Assembly (NCBI GenBank): GCA_022495995.1
Contig: JAFEMH010000752.1
Coordinates: 372,001-436,000, forward strand
From: Adenophora triphylla var. japonica
Lineage: Eukaryota; Streptophyta; Magnoliopsida; Asterales; Campanulaceae
Reading direction: 5' to 3'
DNA: 64,000 nt
How positions within the stretch are numbered: position 1 is the first letter of the stretch; the number at the start of each line of letters is the position of its first letter. Position numbers and translations under genes: made by a program. This document shows positions 55,580 through 64,000 of this stretch, in pieces. The notes beneath the pieces are model-generated. The model was not told the DNA's origin, searched no databases, and saw nothing but the letters and a program-made list of their open reading frames with translations.

Positions 55580-56060
55580 ATGGCCTCAACCGATGCCGGT
55601 AAGGATGTTTGGATTATGGACAGTGGATGCTCTAGGCATATGATCGACATGCCGATCTCCTCACCGATCCGGAAGAAGCATCTGGTCCTCCAGTTGTCTT
55701 TGGTGACAACGCAAAGGGTAAAATTATCGGTCGTGGATCCATCAAAAGAGGTACAGTTATTGTACAGAAGGTATCTTTGGTGGATGGTCTAAAACATAAC
55801 CTTCTCTCTATTTCACAATTTTGTGACAAAGGTATGCATTGTGTTTTCAATTCTTCCAACTGCTATGTGAAAGACATTGCTACATGTGAAACACTTCTCA
55901 CCGGATATAGAAAAGGTAACGTATACGCTATAGATTTAAACAATGTTTCGAATGTTACTAATGTTTGTTTTGTAGCTAAGAACATCGTTGAGAATTCCCG
56001 GCTATGGCACAAGAGACTCACCACCTGAACTTCAAATATCTATCCAAGCCGGCCAATAAA
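55580..56060 (+). pseudogene. pol: Copia protease and pre-integrase region, broken
   Basis: 55580-55792 begins with the copia protease site VWIMDSGCSRHM, including the catalytic DSG. The frame then shifts; 55777-56028 reads VDGLKHNLLSISQFCDKG and SRLWHKRL, the end of protease and the GAG-pre-integrase motif (LLSISQ, LWHKRL). The HHCC-type continuation is in another frame at 56004. Confidence 0.82.
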
Positions 56061-56883
56061 AATCTTGTCGCCGGCTTACCTCGAGTGTCTCTGATCATGG
56101 AAGGAAATGTAGAGCTTGCCAATTGGGAAAACAAAGATAAAGAATCTTTCCGCAAAGAAGCCCCCGCTTGTCCACTTCTAGGTGCCTCCAATTGCTACAT
56201 ATGGATCTGTTTGGCCCCACAACAACCGCCGGTTAGGGGGTAGCAGATATGCTTTGGTTGTTGTAGACGACTTCTCAAGATATACCCGGGTGGAGATGTT
56301 TGCTTCAAAAGATGATACATATGAAGTAGCCACCAGATTATTCCGTCTACCGCAAACCCAGAAAGAGTGTGACATCATCGTATGAGATCGTATAATGGAA
56401 CCGAATTTAAAAATCTTGGAATTGCTCAAGATCGTGATGATCATGGAATAGATCATAATTTCTCACCGGTACACCGCAACAAAATGGTGTAGTTGAGAGA
56501 AAGAACAGACCTTGATCGAAGCCGGAAAAACAATGATATCCGAAGCTAGGCTTCCCAAGTATTTTTGGGCCGAAGCTATCCATACCGCCCGCTTCACCTG
56601 CAATAGATCCTTGGTCAACAAGTTTCATAACAAGACCCCTTATGAGCTATGGCGTGGCGTAATCCCTAACATTGGTTTCTTCAAGATCTTCGGCCGCAAA
56701 TGCTACGTACTTTACAACGGTAAAGAGCGCCGAGGTAAATTTGATGAAAAAGTCGATGAAGGTATCTTTGTGGGATACGCCAAGCACAAGAAGGCATTTA
56801 GAATTTTTAATAAACGGTTATTGAAAATTGTTGAATCTGCTCATGTTACTTTTGATGAATTTGATTTGCTAGAGTCTCGATGA
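56061..56883 (+). pseudogene. pol: Copia integrase, broken and lacking a catalytic aspartate
   Basis: The rve core is split: HMDLFGPTTT with the first Asp near 56200, YALVVVDDFSRYTRVEMFAS at 56250-56310, and SYNGTEFKN near 56390, where the family has SDNGTEF, so the second catalytic Asp is Tyr. The segment 56512-56883 includes SEARLPKYFWAEAIHTARF, NKTPYELW and FGRKCYVL and is continuous. Confidence 0.8.
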
Positions 56884-57467
56884 TAAGGCTCCAAATAGTA
56901 CCGATAATTCGGTGTGTTTGAGACAGTGAAACCAAGAATCAAAACTCCAATCATTCCACCCGCTCTAATGCAAATCAATCCCCGCTCAGCCTTCACCTCA
57001 CGTGGTGTAACTTGTAGAGACTTAGTTGATGACTCCTTCTTTCCCCAATCGGTTAGGCAATCCAATAGACAACCCCAGCTAACCGATTTATTACCAACCA
57101 AATTCTCATATTAATTTTCCTAATTCACCTCCCGAAGCCGAACCTATTTCAAACAATTTGCGCTTTCCTTCCCCACTTACCGATCACCGCCTCCATCACC
57201 TTCTCCAAACCGATCTCCTTTACCGATCACTTCTCCCTTTACCGATTCTACTCCTCCATTAGAAAACCTTAGACAAGAATCAGTTAGGCAAGACCTCCCT
57301 AGGGAAGTGAGACCAGTAAGAGATCATCCTTTAGAAAATGTGATAGGTGATGTCTTTGGTCCCGTAATGACTAGAGGCCAATTAAGAAGCATGGAGGATC
57401 AACATGGATTATTTTCCTCTCGCTATGGTCTCAAATATTGAACCAAAGAAGACCGAGGAAGCACTAG
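56884..57467 (+). pseudogene. pol: Integrase-RT linker of copia, decayed
   Basis: Proline-rich remnants (SPLTDHRLHHLLQTDLLYRS in one frame; QSVRQSNRQPQLTDLLP in another) and the pre-RT motif GPVMTRGQLRSMEDQHGLF at about 57360-57415. The latter resembles the VTRSQL motif usual before copia RT. Confidence 0.55.
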
Positions 57468-58352
57468 ATGACCCCAAACCGGGTAGAAGCTATGCAAGAA
57501 GAGCTTAACCAGTTTGATAGATGCAAAGTTTGGGAATTAGTGCCTAGACCTAGTGATCAAACCGTAATTGGAACAAAATGGGTTTATAGGAATAAATTGG
57601 ATGAAGGTGGAAAAATTATAAGGAACAAGGCTAGACTAGTGGCGAAAGGGTATAGGCAGGAAGAAGGCATAGACTATGATGAGACTTTTGCTCCCGTAGC
57701 TAGATTAGAAGCCATTAGGTTATTCCTTGCCTATGCTGCCTACAAAGAGTTCAAGCTATATCAAATGGATGTGAAAAGTGCCTTTCTCAATGGGGAACTT
57801 CAAGAACTTGTTTATGTTGATCAACCCCCTGGTTTTGAAGATTCCAAGAAGCCAAATCACGTATACAAATTGAATAAAGCTTTGTACGGCCTCAAGCAAG
57901 CACCTCGAGCATGGTATGAAACTCTCTCCAAATTCCTACTTAGTGAGAAGTTTGAACGAGGTAAAATTGACACCACCTTATTTATTGCTAAGCATAATGG
58001 TCATTCATTGTTAGTTCAAATATATGTTGATGACATTATTTTTGGATCTACTAACGAGAAATTATGCAAGAGATTTGAGAAACTTATGCAGAGCAAATTT
58101 GAGATGAGCATGATGGGTGAGCTTACATTTTTCCTTGGACTTCAAGTCAAGCAAACCCAAGAAGGTATTTTTATAAATCAAGCCAAATACACCAATGATC
58201 TTATCAAGAAATTTGGTCTTGACTCGCTCATCCTCAAAGCACTCCTATGGCCACCAATGTACACCTTGACAAAGATGAATCCGGTAAGAAAGTAGATATG
58301 ACACTCTACCGAGGTATGATAGGCTCTCTACTTTACTTAACCGCCGCAGGGG
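57468..58352 (+). pseudogene. pol: Copia reverse transcriptase (RVT_2), frameshifted at its end
   Basis: 275 codons: [99 protein letters not shown] and the catalytic box [11 protein letters not shown]. It is the best-preserved domain of the element. After [12 protein letters not shown] the frame shifts (about 58240); TLYRGMIGSLLYLTA follows in another frame. Confidence 0.88.
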
Positions 58353-58361
58353 CCGTATATC

Positions 58362-58964
58362 ATGTTTGCCGTATGTGTATGTGCTAGATTTCAAGCCGAC
58401 CCTAGAGAATCTCATTTGCAAGCCGTTAAAAGAATTATAAGATATCTTTTGGGAACCGCTAACTTAGGTTTGTGGTATCCAAAAGATTCCTCATTTACAC
58501 TAATTGGATATTCGATGCCGATTTTGCAGCTTGTAGGTCACCAGAAAAGTACTAGTGGAACTTGTCAATTTCTGGGTAACCGTTTGGTTTCCCGGTCGTG
58601 CAAGAAACAAGCATCAATTTCCACTTCTACTACCGAAGCCGAGTACATAGCCGCCGGAAGTTGCTGTTCACAAATTCTATGGATGAAGCAACAACTAGTG
58701 GACTATGAAATCCCTCAAGAAGTATGTCCTATCTATTGTGATAACACCTCGCCTATCTCAGCCTCCAACAATCCTGTGATGCATTCAAAGACTAAGCACA
58801 TAGACATCAAATACCATTTCCTCAAGGATCATGTTGAAAAGGGTAACATTATTCTTTTAAAAGTCCATACTGATTATCAATTAGCTGATATCTTAACAAA
58901 ACCATTGGACATTAAAAGATTTGAATTCCTTAGAGGAGAACTAGGCATGATTGATATTCGATAA
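58362..58964 (+). pseudogene. pol: Copia RNase H, mutated
   Basis: 200-codon frame with SHLQAVKRIIRYLLGTANLG, SRSCKKQASISTSTTEAEYI, CDNTSPISASNNPVMHSKTK, HIDIKYHFLKDHVEKG and LADILTKPLDIKRFEFLRGE, ending MIDIR. The first catalytic stretch, normally GYSDADFAG, reads GYSMPILQLVG because of local compensating frameshifts (about 58512-58535), so the first aspartates are lost. Confidence 0.85.
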
Positions 58965-59883
58965 ACATTATGTGCTAACTTTGTTATCTGTGTAAGCTCT
59001 CAACTAAGATCAAAGGTGACCTCACTCATTTACCGATGCTTGCTAGTGCTCATTTACCGGTACCCATTTACCGGTAAGGCAAGACTCCATTTACCGGTCC
59101 TCTTACCGACATACCTGATCGGTAAATGGTGTCTCTAACCGATGGTCCTTTACCGATGATAGTCTTTCTTACCGGTCAAAATACCTGACCGGTTAGCTAC
59201 CTTACCGATTGCCCTTTTACCGACGAATTGCGGCCGGATCCAAATTTGCAATCCGTTTTTAACCGGCTCGTTTGTCATCATTGCCTATCAAGTCACATCA
59301 ATCCATTCGCCGCTGCAGTCTGCAACCTACCGTACTATCCTTTACCTGTTCCCCATGCTCCTATACAAAAGAAGTAGATCAATTTTAAATAATTGATCAA
59401 AAAGGTAATATCTGTATCATTCATTTTTATCAAAAAGGTTATCTTTTTGTACTTTATTATATTTTGATATAACTGTTGCACACACGTTCATATTTTCATG
59501 ACACATCTTTAATTTCGTGAAACAAAACTGTCAATCTATCAATGTGCACTGACAGTTAAAAACCTTTAAGCTTCCTTTGCTTTAACCAACACACCTCTTC
59601 ATCTTCCCGCTCTTTTGTCCCCTATATAAGGATTTCAAAATCTCATTCAAACTTTCTGGATTCTCTCTCTCTAAAAGATCTAAGCAACCGGCAATTTACT
59701 CTCATACTTCATCTTCTTCTTCTCCATCTGTGTTCTTCACTACTTGAGATTTCTGGTATGTTTTTGAAACTCTAAAGACTTCTAGATCTCCTATATCTCT
59801 AGAATCATCTAATCTCTTAAAATCATTTGTAGAAATCTCATTGATTCTAACTTATTTTGTTTGAATGATTATTTGATTCACAG
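58965..59883 (+). promoter_or_regulatory. Inter-ORF region with ACCGGT cluster, TATA box and leader intron
   Basis: 59035-59265 holds many TTACCGGT/TTACCGAT sites. A TATA box (TATATAAG) lies at 59623-59630, followed by a CT-rich leader. A GT donor at 59756 (TTCTGGTATG) and AG acceptor at 59882-59883 (GATTCACAG) frame a 128-nt intron that ends directly at the ATG of the third ORF (59884). This is the layout of an independent Pol II promoter with a 5'-UTR intron inside the retroelement. Confidence 0.55.
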
Positions 59884-61197
59884 ATGGCCATCAAGAAAGA
59901 CATCTATGGAGGTTACATTCTCTCCAGCTTTTTCGACTCCGATGAAGGCCGTGCCATTGAAGCTCTATTCATTGCTGCCGGAGTTATTCCTTTCGTGATG
60001 CCTGAAGGAAATGAAGACATTTATTATGAGATGGTTAATGAGTTATTTGAGAATGGTGTTGTGGATGAAAATGAGAATATTATCTCCACAGCTGCTGGTG
60101 TCCCCGTGACTTTTAGCCCTGCCACCATTCTTTGCTTTGCCTTCCCAAATCTTTCTTCCACCGGTCCATCTTCTATCTCCATGAAAGATATGATTGCTGC
60201 CTGGGCAAAAGTTAGAGGATCTGACCCCTTCGTTACCGGTGAAGCTAACAAGAAAGCTGGTTTTGATGCTGTGTTTTACGCTGTTGCTGATGTTGTAGAC
60301 CGATGTTTCATTTGCCGGTCTGGCTCTCATCATTGTATTACCATGATACAATGGGAAGCAATTGCTGCCATCATTATTGGTGGAGAATTCAACTGGTGTG
60401 CTTTCCTTTACCGGATTGTTTTAATTGCTTTTAAGAAATTTCAGAAGGAAAGGCCATCTACCAAGACCAACAAAGCCAAACCTTGCCATTACCTGATGAT
60501 TAGCCGTGCTCTCAGATCCATCCCTGCAGTTCTTCAAGCCTCTGAGAATCAACCCAAGTATCCTCAATCTTTTTGCAAAGCGTTTGACAAGTTTGACATG
60601 ATTAGAGCCATCAAAGAATCTACCGGTAAACCAACCGGTAAGCCGACTGAGCCTTCCACCGGTAATCCAACCGGTAAATCTGATGAACCTGCTACCAGTA
60701 AACCAGTCGGTAAAGCAATCGGCAAACCAACTCTTAAGAAGAAGAAAATCTCTAGCCGGCCAAAGGTTGCTCAAGTTGCCGATGCTCCTCCTGCTCCCAA
60801 ACCTTCTTTGCCAGTAAAGAGAAAACTACTTGAGTCTTCTTCTGATTCTGATGATGATGATGATAAGCCTATCTCTATCATTCTTTCCCCTACCAGAAAG
60901 CAAAAAGCCACAGCCAGAAAATCAGCTCCTCCCCCTTCCAAGAAATCCAAACCTATTCCAAAATCTTCCCAACAAATTGCCAGAGAAAATGCTGAGAGAA
61001 GAAGGAGAATTGAAACTGACTTGGGAAACTTCATACCATTCATTCCCAAAAGACTCTTTAATCACAACTTCCTTACCGACAAAATTCCATTTACCGGTCA
61101 ATCATCGGCAACCCGACCGGTAAGTCACCGCAAACCGTCGAAACCCAACCTTTCACATTTACCATTACAATCCCTGGCTAGTCAATCCTACCTTTGA
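59884..61197 (+). CDS. Third ORF of the copia element, N-terminal part (env-like position)
   Basis: 437 codons from ATG 59884. The N-terminal half is globular (DIYGGYILSSFFDSDEGRAI, GRDVVDRCFICRSG-like Cys region, MIQWEAIAAIIIGGEFNWCA); from about residue 245 a T/G/K/P repeat (TGKPTGKPTEPSTGNPTGK), then a Lys-rich and acidic tract (SSSDSDDDDDKP) and a basic tail (ARENAERRRRIE). No signal peptide or clear membrane segment. It occupies the place of Sirevirus env-like ORFs. A frameshift near 61174 moves the continuation to the next frame. I do not recognise a function. Confidence 0.6.
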   Translation: MAIKKDIYGGYILSSFFDSDEGRAIEALFIAAGVIPFVMPEGNEDIYYEMVNELFENGVVDENENIISTAAGVPVTFSPATILCFAFPNLSSTGPSSISMKDMIAAWAKVRGSDPFVTGEANKKAGFDAVFYAVADVVDRCFICRSGSHHCITMIQWEAIAAIIIGGEFNWCAFLYRIVLIAFKKFQKERPSTKTNKAKPCHYLMISRALRSIPAVLQASENQPKYPQSFCKAFDKFDMIRAIKESTGKPTGKPTEPSTGNPTGKSDEPATSKPVGKAIGKPTLKKKKISSRPKVAQVADAPPAPKPSLPVKRKLLESSSDSDDDDDKPISIILSPTRKQKATARKSAPPPSKKSKPIPKSSQQIARENAERRRRIETDLGNFIPFIPKRLFNHNFLTDKIPFTGQSSATRPVSHRKPSKPNLSHLPLQSLASQSYL

Positions 61198-61834
61198 ACC
61201 ATCTCCCACTTGGGTATATCCTATTGAGCACTTGCCTCCCTTCCTTCGAAAGCTTTTGCAATTCCATGAGATCAACAAAGACTCAGTCCCAGTCGGTGAC
61301 ATATCTGATTATGTGGATTTTGACAACATCCATGAAGATAAAGGTCTCTACTATACCAAGCCATGTTTGTTGAATGACTATGATATCTCACTATCCAGAG
61401 ATAGTCTACTCAAGCTTTACAATCGGTATTTTGAGTTGCTGCCTCCAATGTGGAATGCCATCTACTTGGCTCAGGATAGGCTCCGGCAAGACATGATGAT
61501 TCAGGCAGTGTGGATTGATTTTGCCATTCTTTATAATGCTCAGGATACTCTTAAGGAATCTGATCCTTATCAGCTTGGAAGATTTGAGTTACCCGGAGAT
61601 GATCTTCCCTCCTTTGATCCTGAAATTGTCAACTTAGGACCTCGAAGATGGCAATTCGTGAAGAATGTTATGGATGTGGTGCAAAATCTGGTGGACTTGA
61701 ACGAGACTTTCGGAGTATGGGTGATATCTCTCTTTCGACTTCTTCAACTCTATTCACCCAACAAAAACAAATGGGCTACTGTTCACGATGAAGAAATTGA
61801 AGAAATGTTCAAGGACATTAGTGGCTCACGATAA
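61175..61834 (+). CDS. Third ORF, middle part in a shifted frame
   Basis: Open from LVNPTFEPSPTWVYPIEHLP (about 61178), where the previous frame should have continued, to a stop at 61834. It contains PPFLRKLLQFHEINKDSVPV, YELLPPMW-type helices (NRYFELLPPMWNAIYLAQDR), and ends VHDEEIEEMFKDISGSR. No ATG is needed if it is the continuation of 59884-61197. No known domain. Confidence 0.5.
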   Translation, partial: WLVNPTFEPSPTWVYPIEHLPPFLRKLLQFHEINKDSVPVGDISDYVDFDNIHEDKGLYYTKPCLLNDYDISLSRDSLLKLYNRYFELLPPMWNAIYLAQDRLRQDMMIQAVWIDFAILYNAQDTLKESDPYQLGRFELPGDDLPSFDPEIVNLGPRRWQFVKNVMDVVQNLVDLNETFGVWVISLFRLLQLYSPNKNKWATVHDEEIEEMFKDISGSR

Positions 61835-61842
61835 TCAAACCA

Positions 61843-62748
61843 TTGATAGAGCGGAGCGATGCATCACAAGCTCTAGCTCTACCGACTCTAGTGATTCGGA
61901 TGCCGATGACCAAGATGCCAGCTGTGATTGATAGATCTGAGAAGATAAGTACTGACTTCACAACTCCTTTACCGATGCAACATGTGGGAGGAGGTAGTAC
62001 TGAGACTTCTCCAGTTACCGTTCTTGCTTCAGGAGGAGGAGAAGTTGTTAGACCGTGCCCTTCACCGGTTGTTCTACCGATGCCTCTTACCGGTGAAATA
62101 CTTCAACCGGTTAGAGAAGAGTTACCGGCTTCTGAGCCATTTACCGGTGCTTCTCCTTTACCGGTTAGTCAGCCCCTTACCGTTGCATCTACTGAACCGG
62201 TTAAGGCAATCAATGTTGATGATATACTTCTCCAGCAAGCCTTAGTAGCTAGCTTATTTACCGAGCAAACGGAAAAGCTCAAGGAGAGTCAAAGAGCAAC
62301 CATTGAAGAGTTGGCTACTCAGAAAGCCATTCAAGCATCTCTTCTACCGGTTAGTCAATCGGTAAGCCAAGTTATTCTTCCTTCCTCTTCTAGAGCCAAT
62401 TCACCGGTTCAGGAGGAGGATATTGATCCTATCTTTGATGAAGACTCCCTCTCTGATTTCTATGAAGAAGAAGAAGATGTTGATTTTGATGAGAATGATC
62501 CAACAATTCCTCCTGCTTATGATGATCCTGGTATGCGTCAGAAGGATCTCATGTCTACTCTAAATTTCTATACCTCCAAAGCTTCTATTCCTCGATTCGC
62601 CGATGGCATACCTTTATTTGAGGTTCATGAGAAGATCCTTAGCAAGGCGATCGAGCCAACTCCAATGCCTCCATCTATTGCCGATCAATTTCGAAGCAAA
62701 GAAGAGAAGATAGAATGTCTACTTTTATTGATGTTGTGTCGGACATGA
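61843..62748 (+). CDS. Third ORF, third part: P/V/T-rich and acidic
   Basis: 301 open codons beginning MIERSDASQALALP; the segment 61975-62240 is full of PV, TG and EP dipeptides coming from ACCGGT sites. It then has a Gln-rich helix (LLQQALVASLFTEQTEKLKE) and an acidic stretch (EDIDPIFDEDSLSDFYEEEE). It loses frame near 62715. Confidence 0.45.
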   Translation: MIERSDASQALALPTLVIRMPMTKMPAVIDRSEKISTDFTTPLPMQHVGGGSTETSPVTVLASGGGEVVRPCPSPVVLPMPLTGEILQPVREELPASEPFTGASPLPVSQPLTVASTEPVKAINVDDILLQQALVASLFTEQTEKLKESQRATIEELATQKAIQASLLPVSQSVSQVILPSSSRANSPVQEEDIDPIFDEDSLSDFYEEEEDVDFDENDPTIPPAYDDPGMRQKDLMSTLNFYTSKASIPRFADGIPLFEVHEKILSKAIEPTPMPPSIADQFRSKEEKIECLLLLMLCRT

Positions 62749-63086
62749 AGGTTGGTCTTTGCTCCCGAAGATACCCTCCTAGATATACCAAAACTACTGG
62801 GCCCGGTGAGACAAGTCGCCGGTATCAGAAGGTTAAGGTGTTAAAGCTTAAGAAGCGTCCAATTCCTCCCAAGGGTAAAGCAATCCTTCCTGGCAAAGAT
62901 GAGCAACAGTTGGTTACTGATTTCCCTTCTCCAAAACCAAACAAGAAATATCCTTCCTCTCTTCAGCAACACAATCGGTTTATCAGAATTCATGGCCAGT
63001 TTGCAACATTTGCCCCCAGACCGGTTGAAAGCACCCTTTCAACCGATGACTTCTTTATCCGGTATATGTCTATCAATGGGCGTATT
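62715..63086 (+). pseudogene. Third ORF, last part, cut by an Ogre LTR
   Basis: MSTFIDVVSDMKVGLCSRRY continues the previous frame in another register; basic segment KVKVLKLKKRPIPPKGKAIL, then STDDFFIRYMSINGRI, where the Ogre LTR begins at 63087. The reading beyond is LTR sequence. Confidence 0.55.
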
Positions 63087-64000
63087 TGTAAGTACCCAAA
63101 TCTGGCTCATGCCTTCCGGTTAATTTTCCCGGCAATTCCGGTAATTTTTCCGGTAATTCCCCGGATTTTCCTAAAGTTCCGGAACAATTCCGGAACTGTT
63201 CCAAGCCTTTTAAGGGCTGAAGGGAATGCTTGGTGATTAAGAAACACGTTTTTCTTAAATCCCAAAACCCTTCTAGAAATTGCCACCTTGCACGTTTCTA
63301 GAAGAAGCCGGATCGGCTACTTATGTCGTGCGACATAATCGGCCCGAGAGAAACCTTCTAGAAACACTGCCACCTTGCATGTTTCTAGAAGAATCCAGTG
63401 GCTACTTATGTCGTGCGACATAACCGGCCCGGAAAAGTTCTAGAACCATGCCACCTTGCATGTTTCCGGAAGGAATACGATCGTGGCTTATTATGTCGTG
63501 CGACATAACAAGCCCATGCGGGCGACCTATAAATAGAGGCCTTCACCTCTCATTTTGACACACCTCTTCCACCCCTCGGTCCCCTCTATAGGAATACACC
63601 CAGAAGCCTCCTCTCTCCTCACATACCCCCCAAATCACCTCAATCCTCCCAAATCCATCCCACATACACTTCCCACACACACACTTCCCACATACATCAA
63701 GAAATCAAGGAGTTCCCAAGGATCCAAGGTCGAACTCGGTCTCAGGAGGAGGACGCTAGAAAGGTTCCTATATCTAACTTGATATAGGAGTTGTGGATCT
63801 TGAGGGTAACGAGTTTCTACCCCTTTTCCACTCTCTATTTTCCTTTGAATATAAAATCTATGTGTTACATGCATTGATAATATAGTATTACGATTAAAGT
63901 TGCATGCTTTAGCTTCATATTACCCGGATCCACATTTTATTTCATTACATTTCATATAAAATCTTCGTGTTGACTTGGTTTTTGCATGAACACTCAAGAT
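63087..64000 (+). repeat. Ogre-family LTR, 5' part, inserted in the copia third ORF
   Basis: TGTAAGTACCCAAATCTGGC at 63087 matches the LTR starts at 18355 and 42337; related text continues (CATGCCTTCCGGTTAA). Left flank GTATT (63082-63086) is the expected target duplication. TATAAATA is at 63528-63535. Upstream of it an 85-bp unit is repeated three times, each with the near-palindrome TTATGTCGTGCGACATAA (63321-63338, 63406-63423, 63491-63508). The LTR continues past the window. Confidence 0.85.
63321..63508 (+). promoter_or_regulatory. Three 85-bp-spaced palindromes upstream of the LTR TATA box
   Basis: TTATGTCGTGCGACATAA occurs three times with identical sequence while the intervening text differs. 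It pairs with itself at 16 of 18 positions. The last copy ends 19 bp before the TATA box, the position expected of a U3 enhancer. Confidence 0.7.

Larger units (their letters stand above)
51313..63086 (+). mobile_element. Sirevirus-like Ty1/copia element, decayed, 3' end not visible
   Basis: 5' LTR 51313-52701, primer site, gag with two zinc knuckles, protease, integrase, RT, RNase H (ending 58964), then a long third reading frame. Protease-integrase-RT order is Ty1/copia; coiled-coil gag with a second knuckle and a further ORF after RNase H point to the Sirevirus (SIRE/Maximus) group. Frameshifts and stops break every domain. The element is interrupted at 63087 by an Ogre LTR, so its PPT and 3' LTR are beyond the window. 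The palindrome ACCGGT recurs throughout. Confidence 0.85.

Noticed and set aside
63555..63782. Proline/histidine-rich plus frame after the last TATA box
   Set aside because: It lies in the R/U5 part of an LTR, is low complexity and has no counterpart in related LTRs.

Overview
The window reads as nuclear heterochromatin of a flowering plant, probably a eudicot. It is almost entirely nested transposable elements, all of plant type: Ogre/Tat and Athila Ty3/gypsy elements, a Sirevirus-like Ty1/copia element, hAT and MULE DNA transposons, and genes with the plant mobile domain (PMD). Spliced gene structures, TATAAATA boxes and tRNA-primed LTR elements exclude a bacterial or viral source. I see no intact host housekeeping gene and no rRNA, tRNA or CRISPR locus. 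Nearly every coding region carries stops or frameshifts; exceptions are one fused gag-protease frame and several long frames in the copia 3' region.

Layout. 1-5566: 5' part of Ogre element A (minus strand), inserted into the protease-RT linker of Ogre element B (5567-11349, minus), which has an intact gag-protease frame lacking the capsid core. 11350-13927: 3'-UTR-like repeats and a broken DUF7745 (Ogre ORF1-like) frame. 13928-16558: four-exon PMD gene on the minus strand with two nonsense codons. It lies antisense to an Ogre 3' end on the plus strand made of a hairpin minisatellite, an 80-bp repeat, CTACG/CGTAGG boxes, a candidate PPT and a 3' LTR (16800-20131). That LTR abuts a broken Athila on the minus strand (20132-26971). 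27008-29808: long-inverted-repeat (foldback) element. 30965-34229: LTR-like fragment split by a 2.97-kb hAT element that itself carries a 647-bp hAT MITE. 34824-38542: second PMD gene, interrupted by a solo Ogre LTR with a perfect 5-bp target duplication and followed by a MULE transposase C-terminal fragment. 39386-51312: a second, near-identical copy of 15402-27360 in the same orientation, from half of the first PMD gene through the Ogre 3' end and Athila to the left foldback arm. The junction fits a tandem duplication of about 24 kb. 51313-63086: decayed Sirevirus-like copia element inserted in that foldback arm, with a very long third reading frame that has its own TATA box and leader intron. 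63087-64000: another Ogre-family LTR inserted in that third frame.

Order of events inferred from nesting: Athila, then the Ogre insertion into it and the foldback insertion beside it, then the duplication, then copia into unit 2, then an Ogre LTR into copia. The most noteworthy signals are structural. Four diverged Ogre LTR families share two adjacent hairpins with compensatory base changes and an internal copy of the tRNA-primer complement. The Ogre 3'-UTR minisatellite encodes a hairpin in every unit. The copia element is full of the palindrome ACCGGT and appears to carry an internal promoter.
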